NCBI GenBank assembly: GCA_951213105.1
Contig: OX578138.1
Coordinates: forward strand, 63,172,826-63,236,825
DNA: 64,000 nucleotides
Source of the DNA: Amaurobius ferox
Taxonomy: Eukaryota; Arthropoda; Arachnida; Araneae; Amaurobiidae
Reading direction: 5' to 3'
Part shown: piece after piece, positions 57,806 through 64,000 of the stretch
How the letters are laid out: every line of letters begins with the position of its first letter
Numbering within the stretch: the first letter of the stretch is position 1
The notes under the pieces: generated by a model
The model's input: the letters and a program-made list of their open reading frames with translations, nothing else
Database searches by the model: none
Told to the model about the DNA's origin: nothing
Position numbers and translations under genes: made by a program

Positions 57806-58668
57806 TATAGGGTGTCCCAAAAATATTGAAATGCGCTTTAATTCTTTACCTGTTGGAGATAAGTGGGCAATGTAAATTGCAAAAATGTTGAAAGTAAGGT
57901 AGGAAATAAGACTACATTAATGAAATATACCTCCCATTAATTTTCAAAAAATTACACTTTTAAAAATTTTATACGACCCCTTTACACAAACTTGGTCAAA
58001 CAGAATTTTTTTTATTTTTCATGCAACAAGACCATTAAAGAAAACCGCATATCTGCATCTTTAAAATCAACTGAATTTTGATAAAGGAAAAAATCTGACT
58101 TATGCCACTTTTCCGTACCATGTGAAAGGTTGTTTCATAAGTGAAAATAAGGATAATAAACAAATTGAAGATGAAAATTGTTTAGATCAAAAATACGTTA
58201 ATATGTATCAAAATTTATCACAAATGCATCTAAATAAAGCATTACACATACAGCGATCATATAAAGCAGTGGTACTCACTACGCGGTTGGGTATCCTATG
58301 TATTATCATCGAGTTTTATCTTTTTTGTGATATGTCACAAATTTACATTTCTAATTTGATATAGGGTCCCCATCACAATGTTCAATTTTCAATTCAATAT
58401 ATCTCTCAATTTTAAAGATACAGATATGCGGTTTTTTTAATGATGTCGTTGCATTAAAAATAAAAATTTTCTGATTGACCCAATTTGTCTAAGGGGGTCG
58501 TATAAAAATTTAAAAAGTGTAACTTTTTTTAAATGAGTGAAAGGACTATTTCATTAACGTAGTCTTATTTCCTACCTTACATTAAAGATTTTTGCAATTT
58601 ACATTACCCACTTATCTCCCACAGGTAAAGAATTAAAGCGCGTTTCAATCTTTTAGGGACACCCTGTA
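57806..58668 (+). mobile_element. long-TIR MITE, intact copy
   Basis: Arms of about 300 bp (57806-58110 and 58360-58668) are inverted copies ending in AGGGTGTCCCAAAAA and its complement, with TATA outside. The loop (58122-58364) has an 80-codon open frame without recognisable similarity. The ends resemble those of the MITE at 3065, but the interiors differ. Confidence 0.82.
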
Positions 58669-58864
58669 TAATCTGCGTTTACAGTATAAAAAAGTTCCGA
58701 ACCAATATGTAAAAATAAAGTAGCATTATCAAACATAAGCAAAATTGAAATAGAAGTTTCCTCTAATAAGTCTCTAGGTCGTGGGAAATTTTTCACAGAA
58801 AGAGTTTATTTTGATCAGAAAACTGGAACGTAGGAAAAAATAGATTAAAAGCAGTATACAAAAA

Positions 58865-59773
58865 TCTGATATGGACAGCACATGACTTTCCTTATATACT
58901 GCAATGAATTTACTAATTTTACAGTTTAAAAAATGTTATTCTTATAGTAGTTACTTATATTCTTTCCAAGATATTGAATTTTCTTCAATTAGTCGTCATT
59001 TTCATTGATTTAGCGTCATTTTTATCCATTTGGCGAGATTTTCGTTTATTTGGCAGCATTTAAAAATATCGCCAAGTTGGCAACATTCCGCTAAATTCGT
59101 CGCCAAAATCTCGCCAAGCGTTATGGACGGAGAAATAAGTTATTCTTACAGCGGATGACTATTGGCGTTCAAATGCAAAAGTATTACTCAAAGTAACTTT
59201 TCTCATGAATGGAACGAGTTAGATCCACACGAATGTCACCAAATTTATCGCATGATATCACATATGAAAAGTGAACATGTTTCTTAACAGTTAGAATTTT
59301 TTTTTAATTTATTGGATTTTTTGATAATTTTTTTTGAAAAATGTGCAATATCTCGAGAACGGTTTGTGCTAGCGTTCTAAAGTTTGTCAATCGTTTTCTA
59401 AGAAAAAAATTACATAAGAAATGTATATTTGCGTAACTTTATTAAGGGTTTTAATTTTTTGATGATTATTTCAAAATTTTACTTGAAAATTTAGGGGGGT
59501 TCTGAACATTCGATTGTGTTTTAAAACAATAGGCTTCCACCATTCACGGATTGTGATTTTTGTACCAAATTTCAATCGAATTGCTCCATTCATTCGTGAG
59601 ATATCGTCTCCACAGACTCACTAACGCACACACACACAGAGATATCACTTTAAAAATGTTCGATTCGTGATGAGGGATGCTTGAAAAGTGCTCTCCCGTC
59701 GAAAACTCGAATTCGAATTTTCGACCCCGTTACAATACTTTCCTTATACATTATGTATATAAGGAAAGTAATA
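58865..59773 (+). mobile_element. family B copy B7
   Basis: A complete copy: 5' end TCTGATATGGACAGCACATG, TCGCCAA cluster, only a short (CA)n tract (59628-59640), and a complete 3' hairpin. Confidence 0.8.
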
Positions 59774-60131
59774 AATTTTCCCTATGTTATAGAAATGTGG
59801 TCTCTATACGATTTATTTCTGTCAGAATTATGCCAGCATTATGATTTACGTCTGTCAGCATTATAAATATAAGTGACACTTCCTTTAGAATGTTTACTAA
59901 CACAGTTTCTATCTGCTAGCTCAGTTGTCAGCAATTTCGTCCTGAAATGCACTAAGATTACAAGAGTAGCCCAAAGATGCATGTTGCTACAGTGGCAGTG
60001 CGATTGCTGGCTGTTTGGGTAGCCATTATTACCTTTGCTCTGCGACTGTGGTATACAGTTTAAATTGATTTGCTCAAACTGCTGTAAAACTAAAGTAAAA
60101 GCTTCGTTGAATCGGAACATCACAAAAAAAA
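59774..60131. other. no recognisable feature
   Basis: A spacer of about 360 bases between two family B copies, without assigned repeats. It ends in the oligo-A that precedes B8. Confidence 0.5.
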
Positions 60132-61074
60132 TCTGATGTGGGCAGCACATGACTTTCCTTATATAATGCAATGGATTTACTACTTTTACAGTTAAAAAAT
60201 GTTATTCTTATATTAGAAACTTATATTCTTTCCAAGATATCGAATTTTCTTCAATTAATCGTCATTTTCGTTGATTTAGCGTCATTTTTATCCATTTGGC
60301 GAGATTTTCGTTAACTTGGCAACATTTTAAAATATCGCCAAGTTGGCGACATCCCTCTAAATTCGTCGCCAAAATCTCGCCAAGCGTTATGGACGGAGAA
60401 ATAAGTTATTCTTACAGCAGATAAATGACTATTGGCGTTCAAATGCAAAAGTATTACTCAAAGTATCTTTTCTTATGAATGGAACGAGCTAGATCCACGA
60501 GAATGATGCCCCCAAATTGATCCCATGATATTACATATGAAAAGTGAGCAGGTTTCTCAACAGTTAATATATTTATTTTCATTTATTGGATTTTTTTTAA
60601 TTTATTTGAAAAATGTGAAATTCCTCAAGAACGGTTCATGCTAGCGTTCTAAAGTTTGTGTCAATCGTTTTCTAAGGAAAAATTACATAAGAAATGTCTA
60701 TTTGCGTAACTTTATTAAAGATTTTGATTCTTTGATGATTTTTTCAAAATTTCGGGGGAGTTCTGAACATTCGATTGCGTTTAAAAACAATAGACTTCCA
60801 GTATTCATGGATTGTGATTTTTGTACCAACTTTCATTCGAATCGCTCCATTCGTTAGTGAAATATTGTCTCCACAGATTCACTGACACACACACACACAC
60901 ATACTTTCATACACATACACACACACACACACACAGAGACAGACATCACCTCAAAAATGTTTGATTCGTGATCAGGGATGCTTGAAACGTGCTCTCCCGT
61001 CGAAAACTCTAATTCGAATTTTCGACCCCGTCACAATACTTTCCTTATACATTATATATATAAGGAAAGTAATA
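60132..61074 (+). mobile_element. family B copy B8
   Basis: A complete copy with 5' end TCTGATGTGGGCAGCACATG and a (CA)n tract with an internal ATACTTTCATA break. The 3' hairpin is ACTTTCCTTATACATTATAT and its complement. Confidence 0.8.
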
Positions 61075-62953
61075 AGCAGTGGCAAGAACCGATTTCTGAA
61101 TCAAAACAGAGCTTCCTTGATTGGGATAAAAAAAAAAAACCTACCACTCCAGCAAACGCAAAATTATTGCAGCAACCACACCAGATAATGTAAAAGAGAC
61201 ATCTATTGCCTTTGCTAGTGCAGTTGCATAGTCACCTAACCTCCTAAACGAGTTGACACCATTACTAAAATTTTTATATGCTGTGTTTTAAAGAAGTTTT
61301 TACTTTAAAGTTACAGTATGCAGTTTTGAATCTATGGTCGGAAGAATACGTGTATATAAAGAAATGATCACAACGTAAAATGCTGTGCAAATAAAATATA
61401 AAAAACTGACGATCGCTTTGGCGATATATGAACTTCTTTCTTCAGCGCAAACAAATTTAAAGTGGAATGCCAAATGAGAGTTTAATTTAACCGTCCTATA
61501 TGGCTAAAATTGTAAAATTTGAGCCTCTAGCTAGCGTTTCATGTTTACGAAATCTGATGCTAAAGTAACCCAACTCAAATTGCTCAAGAAACCTCAAAGT
61601 CCTGACAACCAAGGAGTACACACAGAGACAAGTATTTATTTAGGGCATGAACATAAACAGACAGCTGCTGGCAACTAAACAAATATATTTGTACAATTAA
61701 AAGACAGTGAACTGCAATGACCTGCTAAATTGACTGAAATCCAATACTTATACTGGGTTTGGTAATACCTGCGAAACTCGCGCTTTCCCGTATCCACTTA
61801 AAATATTTCAAAGATTATCTTACCAACGTTCAAATCATGCGGACTTCCGGTTTGATTGCTGAAACACTACTTCCGCTTTCAGTCCTGGACTTTTTTTCTT
61901 GGCCGAATCTGTAGTCCTTCTATCATTGGATGTAATTCATTTCAAATATTGGATGTAATTGTGCAATTACCAGTTTTTCTAAATTATACAACAATTTCCC
62001 TGATAATCTGGATATTTTTTATTTATCGGAGATGGATTTTAAAAAGCATTTGTTGTAAACATCTTGAATTTTATTGTATTTACCCATGTGCATCTGCTTA
62101 TGAAGATCATTTGTTGTTGAGGGTTTGCTTTTCTTTTTAATGTATTTTAACTTTTTAATGTATTTTATGGTATTTTAATCTGTATTTTTTTAATGTATTT
62201 TTATTCCTGCACGCTGTAACTGGGACTACGTCCTGTAGCTTGCAATCTTTCTCAAATAAATAAAATAAATAAAAAATCTGTAGACCTTCCTATCTCATCT
62301 CGCTTCTCACACTTTGCCCTCAGCAATTCGCCACTTTCTAAACCTCTTCCTGTTCGCAACCCGAGTTATTGATTCAACGATTTCTTCTTTCTAAAACCGA
62401 TCAAAAATATTTTATCCTGCCTTACCCACAGGATCGCAGAAACTTGTTGGCCGACTCTTGCATTAGTCTACTTAACTGGAGCCAATAAGAAAAGTTTGTT
62501 ATTGCAAAAGAACTTATAATTCAAAGCGAAAAATGAGAAAAATTATAAATGAAGGTTATAGAGATCTTACAAAATACAGAATTTTGAAATTTGATTCCAA
62601 CAACTTGGCTAATGATTTGTGTATGACGCCATATTTCTCAAAGCTATAACATGGCCACGTTTAATATTATTTTCTCTCCATCTCATTCTTTTCTTTTACT
62701 TGTATAATTCTCTTTTCTTTCTGTCTGTCTGTCTAATTATTTTTCTACGCCGCACTTAGGGTTTATATTTTCTGATTTTTTTTTCTCGTTTTTATAGTAT
62801 TTTAATTTAATTAACTACTACAATAAAAATTACACCACGATCAATAATAAAAAAACACTACAGTTTTACTTCTCTTTGTCGCACTAGGAGGCGCTACCAT
62901 AATAGGCTCTGTTTAAGTCTCTAGTTCAATTCTCTGTATGTTTTCTGTGTCTT
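61075..62953. other. no gene; possible LINE 3' end near 62080-62275
   Basis: Mostly unassigned. At 62200-62275 a GC-richer phrase (CACGCTGTAACTGGGAC, GTCCTGTAGCTTGCAATC) runs into an (AAATA)n tail. This is the usual look of a LINE 3' UTR and tail, but no coding part is recognised upstream. Confidence 0.35.
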
Positions 62954-63879
62954 ATTATTACTTTCCTTATATACATAATGTATAAGGAAAGTATTGTGAC
63001 GGGGTCGAAAATTCAAGTTTTCGACGGGAGAGCACGTTTCAAGCATCCCTGATCACGAATCAAATGTTTTTGAGGTGATGGCTGTGTGTGTGTGTGTGTG
63101 TGTGTGTGAGTGTGTGTGAGTCTGTGAAGACAATATCTCACAAACGAATGGAGCGATTCGTATAAAATTTGGTGCAAAAATCACAATCCGTGAATACTGG
63201 AAGCTTATTGTTTTTAAACGGAATCGAATGTTCAGAACCCCCCTAAATTTTTGAGTGAAATTTTGAAAAAATCATCAAAAAAACAAAACCTTTAATAAAG
63301 TTACGCAAATAAATATTTCTTATGTAATTTTTCCTTAGAAAACGATTAACATAAACTTTATAACGCTAGTATGACCCGTTCTTGAGATATTGCACATTTT
63401 TCAAATAAATTTATCAAAAAATCCCATACATTAAAAAAATATATTAACTGTTGAGAAACATTTTCACTTTCCACATGTGATATTCTGCGATAAATTGGGT
63501 GACATCATTCTCGTGGATCTAGCTAGTTCCATTTATGAGAAAAGATACTTTGAGTAATACTTTTGTATTTGAACGCCAATAGTCATTTATCTGGTATAAG
63601 AATATCTTATGTCTCCGTCCATAACGCTTTACGAGATTTTGGCTACAAATTTGGCGGAATGTCGCCAACTTGGCGATTTTTAATTGTTGCCAAATTAACG
63701 AAAATCTCGACAAATAGATAAAAATGACGCTAAATCAATGAAAATGACGTCTCATTGACGAAAATTCAATATCTTGGAAAGAATATAAGTATCCACTATA
63801 AGAATAACATTTTTTTTAACTGTATAAGTAGTAATTTCATTGCATTATATAAGGAAAGTTATGTGTTGCCCACATAAGA
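62954..63879 (-). mobile_element. family B copy B9
   Basis: A complete minus-oriented copy. The 3' hairpin is at 62954-62993 and a (GT)n tract lies at 63083-63120. The TCGCCAA cluster is near 63660, and the 5' end complement TTGCCCACATAAGA is at 63867-63880. Confidence 0.8.
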
Positions 63880-64000
63880 TTTTTATTATTTGTGTGCAAA
63901 GTCACGTTCTGCATTTGCTTTATAACATATGTTTGAAATGCATTTGGAAATGATAAGAAAAACTATACATTGTAGATTTATATCTTGAACCCTCTATAGT

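Noticed and set aside
57808..58668. 80-codon frame at 58122-58364 as an element protein
   Set aside because: It lies in the loop of a MITE and is neither conserved nor open in the split copy at 46561-50145.
61856..62140. 94-residue hydrophobic frame as a membrane protein
   Set aside because: The sequence is T-rich, which yields hydrophobic translations by composition alone. No supporting start context, splice sites or similarity.

Overview
This is a eukaryotic, AT-rich, repeat-dominated stretch with no convincing host exon, tRNA or rRNA gene. An arthropod is likely, and probably a chelicerate such as a spider. The reasons are the mixture of Tc1/mariner elements, tRNA-derived SINEs with (CAA)n tails, and a Ty3/gypsy gag built of MKAGQDE-type heptads, which I associate with spider genomes from general knowledge. 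The taxon is inference. Nearly everything recognisable is a transposable element, mostly dead and often nested.

Layout. 1-8.3 kb: a TA minisatellite, two SINEs with target-site duplications, a broken Tc1-like element, a long-TIR MITE (3065-3988) and a Tc1-like element with both ends and TA duplications (6739-8271). 8.9-11.6 kb: two family A elements head to head. 11.7-18.6 kb: layers of older repeats (D, C), one split by another Tc1-like element. 18.8-22.0 kb: an internally deleted Ty3/gypsy element with both LTRs, followed by an inverted piece of a relative. 22.5-26.3 kb: a nested inverted repeat holding a Helitron helicase scrap and a central SINE. 26.9-29.4 kb: a family A element inserted in another, with a SINE inside. 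30.1-31.7 kb: a Jockey-like LINE ORF1. 34-37.6 kb: family A and B copies and a MITE.

39.4-42.5 kb is the most interesting part. Three tightly packed, intronless, AT-rich reading frames and the start of a fourth encode a jelly-roll minor-capsid-like protein, a 41-residue basic peptide and a 443-residue double-jelly-roll capsid-like protein. Each internal start codon sits in the same short context. The cassette splits an array of 29-bp repeats and its fourth gene is cut by a SINE. It looks like a fragment of an endogenous DNA virus or Polinton-like element. I see no polymerase, integrase, ATPase or protease with it.

43.4-64 kb: an internally deleted mariner, a three-level nest (MITE, then family B tandem, then a mariner foldback), two more dead Tc1-like elements, another long-TIR MITE and four more family B copies. 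Families A and B, the commonest repeats here, share an architecture: a sub-terminal inverted repeat, a 3' hairpin made of the same sequence, a microsatellite near the 3' side and no target duplication. This matches non-autonomous Helentron elements (HINE/DINE-1 type).

No gene set in the window forms a host pathway. The only genes that plainly belong together are those of the capsid cassette.
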